This document shows, one piece after another, positions 8,027 to 16,967 of a stretch of 64,000 nt of DNA (position 1 is the first letter of the stretch; each line of letters starts with the position of its first letter). Both the position numbers and the translations under genes were made by a program. Under the pieces are notes generated by a model. It was not told the origin of the DNA. It made no database searches and was given only the letters and a program-made list of their open reading frames with translations. The DNA comes from UBA1426 sp050953365 (GTDB taxonomy: Bacteria > Bacillota > Clostridia > Peptostreptococcales > Anaerovoracaceae). The stretch spans positions 11,122 to 75,121 of the forward strand of contig JBMNMN010000023.1 in assembly GCA_050953365.1 (NCBI GenBank), written 5' to 3'.

Positions 8027-8869
8027 TTATAAGTCTCTGTGAATGGTCAATACCCTCCTCCCCGCTTGCCGGAACATCTCCGTAAACACATTGGCCATTG
8101 TAACGGAGCGATGCTGTCCGCCCGTACACCCAAAAGCCACTACCAATTGCGCTTTTCCCTCTTTTATATAAAACGGGATTAATTCGTCGATTAGAGTGTA
8201 GACCTTTTCGACAAAGCCCTGTGCCTGGGGGGTCTTCATGACGTAGTCCCGGACCTTCTGGCTGTTGCCCGTAAGATTCCGCAAGCTGGGCAGATAATAT
8301 GGATTCGGTATGAATCGCAGGTCAAAGACCATGTCCGCATCCAAAGGAATCCCGTGTTTATAACCAAAGGACTGAATAGTGATGGTAAATCCGGTAGCCT
8401 CCTCAGAGGAAAGCAGGTTTCGCAACTCCTCATGGAGCTGGGCCACCTTCATGTTTGAAGTATCTACAATGTAGTCCGCTTCTTTGCGGATATCCGTCAG
8501 TTTTTCTCTTTCTCTTGCGATTCCGTCAGGTATGCTTCCGTCCAATGCCAACGGGTGAACGCGGCGGGTTTCCTTATACCTGCGAATCAGCACTTCATCC
8601 GACGCTTCCAGAAAGAGCACTTTGAAATTCATTCCGGCCTTTTTCAGATCCTTAAGACCTTTTTTCAGGTCGTCGAAAAACTCGCCACCTCGGATATCGA
8701 TACCAAAGGCTACCTTTTCTATCTTCTTGTCTTGAGCTACCAACTTGATAAAATTCTTTATCAGTACAGGAGGCAGGTTGTCAATACAATAGTAGCCAAG
8801 GTCTTCCAGGCAGTTCATGGCCTGGCTCTTGCCGGATCCCGATAAACCGGTAACGACAATGAACTCCAT
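8027..8869 (-). CDS. rapZ: RNase adapter / nucleotide-binding protein RapZ (YvcJ)
   Basis: 280 residues. The N-terminal P-loop GLSGSGKSQA lies at about 8-17. The family signatures DNLPP, LFLEASDEVLIRRYKETRR and the C-terminal FGCTGGQHRS are all present. In E. coli RapZ controls glucosamine-6-phosphate synthase through small RNAs; in Firmicutes YvcJ binds and hydrolyses nucleotides and affects competence. It follows the PHP gene by one base and sits in the conserved murB-PHP-rapZ order. The expected next gene, yvcK, is missing. Confidence 0.95.
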   Translation of the reverse strand: MEFIVVTGLSGSGKSQAMNCLEDLGYYCIDNLPPVLIKNFIKLVAQDKKIEKVAFGIDIRGGEFFDDLKKGLKDLKKAGMNFKVLFLEASDEVLIRRYKETRRVHPLALDGSIPDGIAREREKLTDIRKEADYIVDTSNMKVAQLHEELRNLLSSEEATGFTITIQSFGYKHGIPLDADMVFDLRFIPNPYYLPSLRNLTGNSQKVRDYVMKTPQAQGFVEKVYTLIDELIPFYIKEGKAQLVVAFGCTGGQHRSVTMANVFTEMFRQAGRRVLTIHRDL

Positions 8870-8870
8870 A

Positions 8871-9638
8871 CTACACCTCCTCTATGTTATCGATACGGGC
8901 AGGGTCCACACCCGCTTCAAGGGCTCTCTTCAAGCCGGGTACGAAGGTTCCTACCCTATGCGGTGAATGGGCATCGCTGCTGATGATGAATCTTACATCC
9001 GTTTTGGCAAGTTTCTTAAGTTCCTCTGTGACCGGAGCATCGTGCCATGTGCTGATCTCCATCATAGCGCCCGTTTCTTCGCAAGCCTTGGCAATGGGCA
9101 TTAGATCAAAGGGGCCTTTGTCTCCCGGATGGGTCAAAACCTTGATCCGATTCTCATACAACGCCTTGATGACCAGCTCCGTATTGATTCTTTTCTGCGC
9201 GGAATCCACACCCTTTCCGAACCTGGCGGCAATCAAATTCCACAAATGCGTCTTGGCGGCAAGCAATGGCCGCTCGCCGAAAATACCGTAATGGTAACCG
9301 GCCAAAACGTAATCCAATTCTTTAATTTCCTTTTCGGAAACGTCCAATTTCCCGGAAGGGTTAATAATGTTTGCTTCCACTCCCAGAAGAATTTGGATGT
9401 CAGGGTAAAGAGGCTGAAGGCGCCGTATTTCTTCACGCATCACTGGCAGGTCCTTCCTTTTAACCCCGTAGGTCAGATGGCCCGGTCCGTGATCGGCAAT
9501 TCCAATGGTCGACAAACCTTTTTTCAGCGCAGCTTTCACATTATCCTCAATTGACCCCTTGCCGTGTGAAAAGGTGGTGTGGGTATGAATATCATAAATC
9601 ATCCGGTATTTCTTCGCATCGTCGTCATATTTACTCAT
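8871..9638 (-). CDS. PHP-domain phosphoesterase
   Basis: Polymerase-and-histidinol-phosphatase fold with the metal-binding motifs HTHTTFSHG (about residues 18-26), IADHGPGH, GVEANI, TWHD and SSDAHSPH. It is therefore a likely metal-dependent phosphatase or exonuclease of the YcdX/TrpH kind; the substrate is unknown. The frame is open up to a GTG at 9689 that overlaps the murB stop, but the extra N-terminus is encoded by a duplicated copy of the murB 3' end. I use the ATG at 9638, which has GGAG about 9 bases upstream; an ATG at 9602, just before the first motif, is also possible. It lies between murB and rapZ, a common arrangement in Clostridia. Confidence 0.82.
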   Translation of the reverse strand: MSKYDDDAKKYRMIYDIHTHTTFSHGKGSIEDNVKAALKKGLSTIGIADHGPGHLTYGVKRKDLPVMREEIRRLQPLYPDIQILLGVEANIINPSGKLDVSEKEIKELDYVLAGYHYGIFGERPLLAAKTHLWNLIAARFGKGVDSAQKRINTELVIKALYENRIKVLTHPGDKGPFDLMPIAKACEETGAMMEISTWHDAPVTEELKKLAKTDVRFIISSDAHSPHRVGTFVPGLKRALEAGVDPARIDNIEEV

Positions 9639-9643
9639 AGGTG

Positions 9644-9709
9644 GATTCTCCGTCACTCTCCGATAGTCCGTACTTCTATTATCTTTCACTCTCCGATAAT
9701 CCGTACTTC
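9644..9709 (-). repeat. 33-bp tandem duplication of the murB 3' end
   Basis: The murB 3' segment beginning GAAGTACGGATTATCGG (complement of 9677-9709) is repeated once directly downstream (complement of 9644-9676), including a copy of the TGA stop context. The first ~23 bases of the copies differ at one position. The copy contributes to the start region of the PHP gene. Confidence 0.75.
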
Positions 9710-10600
9710 CGGCTCCAGACGAACTCCGGAATATTCATACACGCGCTGCTGCACTAACTCCATCAGAGCTATAATATCACCGGCGGTGGCTCCCCCCGTA
9801 TTGATAATAAACCCTGCATGAAGCGGGGATACCATGGCTCCGCCTACCGAAACACCCTTTAGGCCGGCTTCTTGAATCAGAGTTCCCGCGAAATTTCCCG
9901 GAGGGCGCTTGAAAAAGCTGCCTGCGCTGGGGTAATCCAAAGGCTGTTTCTGCTTTCTCCTAGCGTTTAGATCGTTCATTTTTGAGGCAATCTGATTTTT
10001 ATCTCCGGAAGCCAGTTTCAATACTACCGAGAGGATAATCCCTTGTTCTTCCATCAGCCTGCTTTTTCTGTAGCCGTACTCCATTTCATCGGCAGACAGG
10101 GTATAAATCTCGCCGCCGTCCATTGTAAGAAGCTTTACGGTCTCAACTACCTGGCGCATTTCGCCGTCATAAGCACCCGCATTCATAAATGCGGCGCCGC
10201 CTATGCTTCCCGGAATCCCCGAAGCAAATTCAAAACCCGTGAGGCTGTTCTCCATAGCAGCCTGAGCCACATTTTTCAGCAAGGCCCCCGCTTCCGCTTC
10301 CACTCTGTCGTCAGTAACTTTTATGTCGCTCAACGAGCTTCCGATTTTTACAATGACTCCCCCGTAGCCTCCGTCTTTTACCAGCAGATTGGTCCCGTTT
10401 CCCATTATGAAATATGGGGCTTTTTCTTCCGCAATGACACTCATGGTATATTGCAATTGAACGATGTTTTTGGGCAAGACCAAAAGCGCAGCTTTTCCTC
10501 CTGCCTTAAAAGAGGTGTATTCCTGCATGGGCGCGTCTTTCACCAGTTGCTCAGCCCCCATCTGCATCAATAATACCCTATAAATCCGGTCCGTATTCAA
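9686..10600 (-). CDS. murB: UDP-N-acetylmuramate dehydrogenase
   Basis: 304 residues, the second committed enzyme of peptidoglycan precursor synthesis; it reduces UDP-GlcNAc-enolpyruvate with NADPH and FAD. The FAD-binding region shows TSFKAGGKA, MGNGTNLLV and GIPGSIGGAAFMNAGAYDGEM. The catalytic serine lies in SAGSFFKRP and the C-terminal glutamate in PEVRIIGE. The length fits the short type II MurB of Firmicutes. The start is TTG at 10600 with a G-rich stretch upstream. It heads the murB-PHP-rapZ run. Confidence 0.95.
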   Translation of the reverse strand: MNTDRIYRVLLMQMGAEQLVKDAPMQEYTSFKAGGKAALLVLPKNIVQLQYTMSVIAEEKAPYFIMGNGTNLLVKDGGYGGVIVKIGSSLSDIKVTDDRVEAEAGALLKNVAQAAMENSLTGFEFASGIPGSIGGAAFMNAGAYDGEMRQVVETVKLLTMDGGEIYTLSADEMEYGYRKSRLMEEQGIILSVVLKLASGDKNQIASKMNDLNARRKQKQPLDYPSAGSFFKRPPGNFAGTLIQEAGLKGVSVGGAMVSPLHAGFIINTGGATAGDIIALMELVQQRVYEYSGVRLEPEVRIIGE

Positions 10601-10763
10601 GCGATTGCCCCCGTTTCAATTTGAATATAGTTTGCATCCGGTTTGTAATACATTCATTGTATCTGACTTACCAAGCATTGTAAAGGTTCCGGAGACTTCG
10701 ACAGTCTCAAAAAACTTTGCAGTTTCTACATTTTTCGTTAATACGGACGCAGGGACATGCGTG

Positions 10764-10832
10764 TATATTTATTAATTTTTGTTGAATAAATATAAAATTT
10801 CTATTGCAAAACTCTTTTGTAAGTGTTAAAAT
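10764..10832 (+). promoter_or_regulatory. candidate argG promoter with upstream palindrome (possible ArgR site)
   Basis: A perfect inverted repeat, TATATTTATT (10764-10773) and AATAAATATA (10785-10794), lies just upstream of TTGCAA (10804-10809), 17 bp, TAAAAT (10827-10832). AT-rich TGAATAAATA-like sequence resembles arginine-repressor boxes, and the gene is arginine biosynthetic. The regulator is inferred, not shown. The rest of the 363-base gap (10601-10963) shows no gene. Confidence 0.5.
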
Positions 10833-10963
10833 TCTCCCATAATCTTATATTTGAACAACAGAAACCGGTGATTATATATTCGATGCGCTGTATCTCTATA
10901 GCTGGCACCTAACACACAAACACCGGAGACTGCGTGATTGCAATATTGATTGGAGGAAATGAA

Positions 10964-12232
10964 ATGGAAAAGGAAAAAGTAGTGCTTGCGTATTCGGGCG
11001 GTTTGGATACCTCCGTTATTATGGCCTGGTTAAAAGAAAATTACGACTATGATGTCATCGCCGTCTGCTGCAATGCCGGCCAGGATGACGATTTTGAAGC
11101 CATTGAAAAGAAAGCTTACGATACCGGGGCTTCAAAAGCCTATGTGCTGGACATCCGGGAAGAATTCATCACCGATTATATCTGGCCCACGCTAAAAGCC
11201 GGCGCCATCTACGAAGGAGACTATCTTCTGGGGACATCCATGGCAAGGCCGCTGATGGCAAAAAAACTGGTTGAAATAGCGGAAGCCGAAGGCGCGTATT
11301 ATATAGCCCACGGCTGCACGGGAAAAGGCAATGATCAGGTTCGTTTTGAAGCCACTATCAAGGCGCTGAACCCCGCCATCAAGATCATCGCTCCCTGGAG
11401 AATCTGGGATCTCAGTTCCCGTGAAGACTGCATCGCTTATGCCAAGGCTCACAATGTTCCCATTACCCAGACAAAAAAGGATATTTACAGCAGGGATCAG
11501 AATATATGGCATATCAGCCATGAAGGCGGAAACCTGGAGAATCCCTGGAACCAGCACGAGGACAATATCCTCAAAATGAGCGTCACGCCGGAGAACGCCC
11601 CCGATGAACCTGCTTATGTGGACATAGACTTTGAAAAAGGCGTTCCCGTGGCTCTGAACGGTGAGAAACTGGGTCCCGTAGAACTCCTTACCGCTCTCAA
11701 CAAGCTGGCGGGCGACAACGGTGTAGGCACCATTGACATCATTGAAAACAGGCTGGTGGGCATGAAGTCCAGAGGCGTTTACGAAACCCCCGGCGGCACG
11801 GTTTTGTACAAAGCCCATTCCGCTCTCGAAAAATTGATTCTGGACCGGGATACCATGGCTTATAAGAACATCGTTGCCCAGAAATATTCCCAATTGGTTT
11901 ATGACGGGCTCTGGTTCACCCCATTGAAGCAGGCTATCGATGCTTTTGTGGATTCAACTCAGACCATTATAACAGGCACGGTCAAGGTCAAATTGTATAA
12001 AGGGAACGCCATACCCGTTGCGTCCAAATCGAAGTACTCCTTGTATAGCGAAGAATTTGCCACCTTCAGCAAGGATGAGGTGTATAATCAAAAAGACGCG
12101 GAAGGTTTTATTAACCTGTTCTCACTTCCGTTGAAGATTAGGGCTATCCACAAGCAAAATTTAGAGGGAGGATCCGATACTCATGAAACTTTGGAAAGGA
12201 AGGTTTTCAAAGGCGGCGAATTCGTCGGCTGA
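10964..12232 (+). CDS. argG: argininosuccinate synthase
   Basis: 422 residues. It joins citrulline and aspartate with ATP in arginine synthesis. The N-terminal PP-loop reads LAYSGGLDTSVI (about residues 8-19); GCTGKGNDQVRFE and the Asp/Glu-rich C-terminal region agree with the family. The ATG at 10964 is chosen because GGAGG lies 7 bases upstream; an upstream GTG at 10934 lacks a good site. The 3' end overlaps argH by 50 bases in another frame, so the two are coupled. Confidence 0.96.
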   Translation: MEKEKVVLAYSGGLDTSVIMAWLKENYDYDVIAVCCNAGQDDDFEAIEKKAYDTGASKAYVLDIREEFITDYIWPTLKAGAIYEGDYLLGTSMARPLMAKKLVEIAEAEGAYYIAHGCTGKGNDQVRFEATIKALNPAIKIIAPWRIWDLSSREDCIAYAKAHNVPITQTKKDIYSRDQNIWHISHEGGNLENPWNQHEDNILKMSVTPENAPDEPAYVDIDFEKGVPVALNGEKLGPVELLTALNKLAGDNGVGTIDIIENRLVGMKSRGVYETPGGTVLYKAHSALEKLILDRDTMAYKNIVAQKYSQLVYDGLWFTPLKQAIDAFVDSTQTIITGTVKVKLYKGNAIPVASKSKYSLYSEEFATFSKDEVYNQKDAEGFINLFSLPLKIRAIHKQNLEGGSDTHETLERKVFKGGEFVG

Positions 12233-13493
12233 GGCATTCAACGCTTCGATTGAAACGGACCAAAGACTATATAAACAGGATATTCAAGGCAGTCTGGCCC
12301 ACGCTCTGATGCTGGGCAGGCAGGGAATCATACCCATGGAGGAAGCCGAAGCGATTCGGCTTTCACTTCGTGAAATCCTAGAGGATATTGAAAACGGAAA
12401 AGTGGAGTTTTCAATAGAGCAGGAAGACATTCACATGAACATAGAAACTCTGCTCACGGAACGCATCGGCGATGCGGGAAAGAGACTCCATACCGCGCGA
12501 AGCCGAAACGACCAGGTGGCAACGGATCTGCGTCTCTATCAAAAGGAAGAAATTCATAAGGTGCAGAGCTTGCTGCAGAACTTAATTGACGCGTTGGAAA
12601 ACCTGGCAGAGCAGCACAAAGAAACAGTAATGCCCGGCTACACCCACCTTCAGAGGGCGCAGCCCGTTACCCTTGCCCTGCATCTTCGCGCATACGCGGA
12701 GATGTTCAAAAGGGATTTTGACCGTTTCCAAGACTGTCTGAAGCGAACGGACCTGCTGCCTTTGGGCGCCGGCGCTCTTGCCGGCACTACGTATCCGATT
12801 GATCGCCATTTTGTTGCCGAGGAACTGGGCTTCTCCGGAATCTGTGAAAATACACTAGATGCCGTCAGCGACCGGGATTTTGCCATCGAATTTACCGGCT
12901 GCTGCGCCATGACCATGATGCACCTTTCTCGTTTTTGTGAAGAGCTCATCCTCTGGAATTCCACGGAATTTGCATTCATTGAAATGGATGATGCCTTCAG
13001 CACTGGCAGCAGCATCATGCCCCAGAAGAAAAACCCCGATATGGCGGAGCTTATCCGCGGCAAAACCGGACGCGTCTACGGCGATCTCTTCGCTCTGCTG
13101 ACCATTATGAAAGGACTTCCCTTGGCTTATAACAAGGACATGCAGGAGGATAAACCTCCCCTTTTCGATGCGGGAGATACGCTGAAGGACTGCCTTTCTA
13201 TTTTCACACAAGTCATAAGCACCATGGAAATCAAGACGCAAAACATGGAAAAGGCAGCAAACTCGGGGTTCATGAATGCCACGGATGCGGCGGATTACCT
13301 TGTAAAGAAAGGGCTTCCATTCCGGGATTGCCATGAGATTATCGGCAAAATGGTTCTCTATTGCATCAAAGAAAACAAAAACCTGGATGACCTGACATTA
13401 AAAGAGTTCAAGAACTTTTCGCCTCTGTTCGAGGCGGACATCTACGATGCCATTGACGTAAAGAAACGCGCCCTCCGCACTGTTAAGGGATAA
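12183..13493 (+). CDS. argH: argininosuccinate lyase
   Basis: 436 residues of the fumarase/aspartase superfamily, splitting argininosuccinate into arginine and fumarate. The start region MKLWKGRFS, the motifs HTARSRNDQVATDLRL and PGYTHLQRAQP, and the signature GSSIMPQKKNPD with the catalytic serine are all visible. The start ATG at 12183 lies inside argG, after GGGAGG. This 50-base overlap is longer than usual but both ends look authentic. No other arg biosynthesis gene is in the window apart from the ornithine carbamoyltransferase at 59.6-60.7 kb. Confidence 0.96.
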   Translation: MKLWKGRFSKAANSSAEAFNASIETDQRLYKQDIQGSLAHALMLGRQGIIPMEEAEAIRLSLREILEDIENGKVEFSIEQEDIHMNIETLLTERIGDAGKRLHTARSRNDQVATDLRLYQKEEIHKVQSLLQNLIDALENLAEQHKETVMPGYTHLQRAQPVTLALHLRAYAEMFKRDFDRFQDCLKRTDLLPLGAGALAGTTYPIDRHFVAEELGFSGICENTLDAVSDRDFAIEFTGCCAMTMMHLSRFCEELILWNSTEFAFIEMDDAFSTGSSIMPQKKNPDMAELIRGKTGRVYGDLFALLTIMKGLPLAYNKDMQEDKPPLFDAGDTLKDCLSIFTQVISTMEIKTQNMEKAANSGFMNATDAADYLVKKGLPFRDCHEIIGKMVLYCIKENKNLDDLTLKEFKNFSPLFEADIYDAIDVKKRALRTVKG

Positions 13494-13534
13494 AGAACAC
13501 AATAGTTCTAACTGCGTACGGACTGATACAGGCG

Positions 13535-14251
13535 TTAATCGGCGGTCAGCTGCATCATGATCTCTAATTTGTTGAAAACTCCACGCTCCAGCACATCGTA
13601 GATGGGCTGGATGTTTTCATTTTTCAGATATAAATGAATGGCGTCGTAATATTCTTGTTCGCTGATGTTCCACAGAATGGGCGGGAGACCGTTCCGGATC
13701 AAATGATATTGGGCCGCAATTCTCGCCATGGCCTCAGAGTCCGTTTTATAGGGGTAGATTTCTATTAGTTTATTATGTAGATATGCAGCCTTTTCGATTG
13801 GGTTCGTTTCGGAGGCGCCGGAGTGGAGCCAGTTGAACAAAAGCTCCATCTGCTCTTCGATTTCGTAAAAATGAGGAGGGTTGTAGGAGATCATCCGCAA
13901 CACCGGATTGAACTTCCTGTATTCCGATTCCGTTTCATTTGTGAGGGTTTGGTACAGCTTGAACAAATATTTTTCGTTGAGATAAAAATCCATCTCCACC
14001 ATATCATAAATCTGATCAATAACATTTTTGTAATTGCTGATAGTGGAATGGTCTTTCACACTGACATCAATGAGAAATTCTCCCTTTAAAATCCTCTCCA
14101 CCGAGGCCCGCGACAAATTGCTGCCATCGAGCCGCATAGAAGAATAAATCCAATCCAGCCGGTTGAGTTCATCCAAAAATTGCGATACTTCTTTTCGATA
14201 GGGTTTTCGATTATCTAAAATCAGCTTCTTTTTCTTAATTTCCCGGTACAC
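13535..14251 (-). CDS. Fic-fold protein with degenerate catalytic motif
   Basis: 238 residues. The arrangement is that of a Fic protein: an N-terminal segment SSMRLDGSNLS where active Fic proteins carry the inhibitory (S/T)xxxE(G/N) motif, then the helical core ending in the active-site loop. Aligning AAYLHNKLIEIYPYKTDSEAMAR with the canonical IHPFxDGNGRxxR shows equal length but loss of nearly every key residue: His to Tyr, Asp to Thr, GNGR to DSEA. AMPylation is therefore unlikely. The remaining sequence is uninterrupted and has a GTG start with GGGGG upstream, so it looks like a maintained protein with a different, perhaps binding, role. It is transcribed opposite to argGH and mgtC and has no clear partner. 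Confidence 0.7.
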   Translation of the reverse strand: MYREIKKKKLILDNRKPYRKEVSQFLDELNRLDWIYSSMRLDGSNLSRASVERILKGEFLIDVSVKDHSTISNYKNVIDQIYDMVEMDFYLNEKYLFKLYQTLTNETESEYRKFNPVLRMISYNPPHFYEIEEQMELLFNWLHSGASETNPIEKAAYLHNKLIEIYPYKTDSEAMARIAAQYHLIRNGLPPILWNISEQEYYDAIHLYLKNENIQPIYDVLERGVFNKLEIMMQLTAD

Positions 14252-14461
14252 TGTTTATACCCCCTTCGTTACGCCATTTTAAACTAAAACGATGCGGGTG
14301 GTTTATATCGCAGTAACTTGAAAATATTTTACCATGAAATAACATATTTTGTTTACTCATTTCATGATTTTGCATATAATAGGGATACTTCTTAAATTTG
14401 AACCATTGCGGACCGCCCGTTTTTCGGGTACAAGACAACGAAACGGAAGGAGCACCAACCA

Positions 14462-15145
14462 ATGGAATGGATATATGATGTCAATCTTGGCTCAGTTGCC
14501 CTGCGTCTGATACTTGCGGTACTCTTTGGCGGAGTCGTGGGATTGGAGCGCGGCGCAAATAAACATCAGGCCGGACTTCGTACCCATATCCTGGTATGTC
14601 TGGGTGCCACATTGGCCATGATGACCAACGCATATATTTTTGAAAATTTGGCGCCCATGGGCGACCCGGCACGTCTTGGAGCCCAGGTCATCAGCGGCAT
14701 CGGCTTTCTCGGAGCCGGTCTTATCCTTGTGACAAGCAAAAATAAGGTAAAAGGACTTACCACTGCGGCAGGGCTTTGGGCTTCCGCATGTATCGGTCTG
14801 GCTTTGGGCATCGGTTTTTATGCCGGCGCTCTCATTGCCGGAACCCTTGTCTTTATCGTTTTAGCTCTGCTTCCCAAGCTGGAAGTATACTTTTACAACC
14901 GTTCCCGTGTTATGGAAATCTACGCAGAAGTGGATTCCATGAATAATATGCGGGAGTTTCTACACCTAATCCGCAAAAATAATATATCGATAATAGAGAC
15001 CCATATCAATAAAAGCGACACCGTTAACGGTGAAGGCTACAGCCTTAACATGGCCATACGGATACCTAAGAAGTTGAACCATATTGAAATAATCGAGCTT
15101 CTCTCCACTTTCCCCGGCGTCTTCCTAGTGGAAGAGCTGGAATAA
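14462..15145 (+). CDS. MgtC/SapB family membrane protein
   Basis: 227 residues. The N-terminal domain (about 1-140) has four to five transmembrane helices with the family motif GGVVGLERGANKHQAGLRTH and a second conserved stretch GIGFLGAGLILV. The C-terminal domain (about 145-227) is soluble and ACT-like. MgtC proteins act in Mg2+ limitation and virulence in Salmonella; in other bacteria the role is poorly defined. An AAGGAG site precedes the ATG. It is monocistronic by position. Confidence 0.88.
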   Translation: MEWIYDVNLGSVALRLILAVLFGGVVGLERGANKHQAGLRTHILVCLGATLAMMTNAYIFENLAPMGDPARLGAQVISGIGFLGAGLILVTSKNKVKGLTTAAGLWASACIGLALGIGFYAGALIAGTLVFIVLALLPKLEVYFYNRSRVMEIYAEVDSMNNMREFLHLIRKNNISIIETHINKSDTVNGEGYSLNMAIRIPKKLNHIEIIELLSTFPGVFLVEELE

Positions 15146-15200
15146 AAAATCGGACAGCTTTATTTAAATCTCAAAACTTTATTTGTATCATACGAATTGT

Positions 15201-15243
15201 AAAAAAAACGTTGCATAACGGAAATGTCCACCGCTATGCAACG
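15201..15243 (-). terminator. Rho-independent terminator of oadA
   Basis: On the minus strand CGTTGCATA (15235-15243) pairs with TATGCAACG (15209-15217) and is followed by eight T (15201-15208). It lies 65 bases after the oadA stop. Confidence 0.85.
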
Positions 15244-15307
15244 GATGTATTGATTTGTCTAAGAACGGCCAGGTCAATATAACACCGGTTTAGCTATCCT
15301 GCCAGCC

Positions 15308-16705
15308 TTAAACCGGATAGACCATGTCCTCCTCGTTCAGCAAGCTGGAATCTATCTGATGTCTCTTCGCATTCCTGTACTGGAAGAAATCGATGGAGGG
15401 CTTGGGGAACATGGCTCTGGTAAGCACATCTTCATCCTGTTCCATATATTGGGCAATTTCTCTCTTTATGCTCTCAAGCTCCGGCTCGATGAGATCCGCC
15501 GGCCTGCAGGTAATCTGCTCCTCGTCCCCGATAATCTTCTTCACGATTTCATCTTTTATGGGCACAGTGGTCTTTCCGTACATACCTTTTACAAGCTGCT
15601 TTACTTCGTTCGGTACCATCTTGTACCGCTCTCCCATTACCACGTTGAGAACAGCCTGGGTTCCCACAATCTGACTGGTAGGCGTAACAAGCGGCGGATA
15701 ACCCAAATCTTCTCTTACCTTCGGTACCTCGCGCAGTACTTCTTCAAATTTGTGCATGGCATTTTGCTGCTTCAACTGAGAAACCAGGTTAGACAGCATG
15801 CCGCCGGGCACCTGGTATTTCAGAGTATTGATATCTACGCCCATCAGCTTGGGATCCAAAAGCCCCTCTGCAATGTACTTTTCGCGAATCGGCCTGAAAT
15901 ACTCGGCGATTTCGTTCAGCGCATCCATGTCCATTCCCGTATCCCATTCGGTTCCTGCAAAGGTTTTAACCATGGGCTCCGTGGAAGGCTGCGATGTGCC
16001 CTCTCCAAAGGGAGAAATAGCCGTATCGATTATATCCGCTCCCGCTTCTACGGCCTTCAGAAGCGTCATGCTGCCGAGTCCGCTTGTGGCGTGGGTATGA
16101 AGCTCTAACGGAAGATCAACTTTTTTCTTAATTGCTTTTACCAACTCATAGGTGTTGTAGGGATCTAAAAGTCCGGCCATATCTTTGATGCAGATGGAGT
16201 CGGCTCCCATATCCGCAAACTCCTTAGCAAGATCCGCAAATACTTCATTGGTATGAACCGGGCTGATTGTGTAGGACATGGCCGCCTGCGCATGTCCGCC
16301 TTCCTTCTTAATGGTTTCGATGGCCTTCATTAAGTTTCTGGAATCGTTGAGGGCATCGAATACCCGGATGATGTCGATGCCGTTGGCAAGGCTCTTCTTC
16401 ACAAATTCTTCCACCACGTCGTCTGCGTAGTGCTTGTAGCCGAGGAGGTTCTGTCCTCTGAGCAACATCTGCAGCTTTGTGTTTTTAATATTTTTACGGA
16501 TCACCCGCAGTCTTTCCCAAGGATCCTCATTGAGAAACCGCAGACAGGCATCAAAAGTGGCTCCGCCCCACACCTCAAGCGCATGATAGCCGGCCCGATC
16601 CATGGTTCCTAAAATCGGCAGCATCTCCTCTGTGGTCATTCTTGTTGCAATCAACGACTGGTGACCGTCACGCAATACAGTTTCAGTAATTCTTACCTTA
16701 CCCAA
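15308..16705 (-). CDS. oadA: oxaloacetate decarboxylase alpha-type carboxyltransferase subunit, without biotin domain
   Basis: 465 residues of the HMGL-like/PYC-OADA fold: ETVLRDGHQSLIATRM at the N-terminus, the catalytic Lys and metal-binding region in SICIKDMAGLLDPY, and LHTHATSG. This is the carboxyltransferase half of oxaloacetate decarboxylase or pyruvate carboxylase subunit B. The protein stops before the C-terminal biotinyl domain found in Klebsiella OadA, and no AMKM motif is present. Biotin carrier and beta subunits must be encoded elsewhere if the complex is active. The start is TTG at 16705 with AGGAGG 7 bases upstream. Confidence 0.9.
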   Translation of the reverse strand: MGKVRITETVLRDGHQSLIATRMTTEEMLPILGTMDRAGYHALEVWGGATFDACLRFLNEDPWERLRVIRKNIKNTKLQMLLRGQNLLGYKHYADDVVEEFVKKSLANGIDIIRVFDALNDSRNLMKAIETIKKEGGHAQAAMSYTISPVHTNEVFADLAKEFADMGADSICIKDMAGLLDPYNTYELVKAIKKKVDLPLELHTHATSGLGSMTLLKAVEAGADIIDTAISPFGEGTSQPSTEPMVKTFAGTEWDTGMDMDALNEIAEYFRPIREKYIAEGLLDPKLMGVDINTLKYQVPGGMLSNLVSQLKQQNAMHKFEEVLREVPKVREDLGYPPLVTPTSQIVGTQAVLNVVMGERYKMVPNEVKQLVKGMYGKTTVPIKDEIVKKIIGDEEQITCRPADLIEPELESIKREIAQYMEQDEDVLTRAMFPKPSIDFFQYRNAKRHQIDSSLLNEEDMVYPV

Positions 16706-16967
16706 ATGTTTCCCTCCTGTTCAAATTGTCTTGTTCTATATAATGTTAATAATGTTACATTTTAATTGTCAAACTATAGATAAAAATATTATTCTACAAA
16801 TACAATTCTACCCATACCCCGGCGATCTACCTTCTAAACGCAAAGCGTATAATTGCATGATGCTACCATTATATACGGGCAGGGAATCGAAACACAAGAG
16901 CATTTTTCCGACTTCCTGCATATTATGCAAGAAACGATGCAGTAGCTGGAAACGGAGGCCTTTACTC

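Noticed and set aside
10690..10720. Terminator GGAGACT-TCGAC-AGTCTC between murB and argG
   Set aside because: The A run follows on the plus strand, which gives T before the stem on the minus strand; neither strand has stem then T run.
14235..14462. 75-residue minus-strand frame between the Fic-like and mgtC genes
   Set aside because: It covers the divergent promoter region and overlaps the start of the Fic-like gene; no supporting signals.
15282..15317. Hairpin CCGGTTTA/TAAACCGG at the oadA stop as terminator
   Set aside because: It overlaps the coding end and lacks a T run; the hairpin at 15201-15243 is much better.
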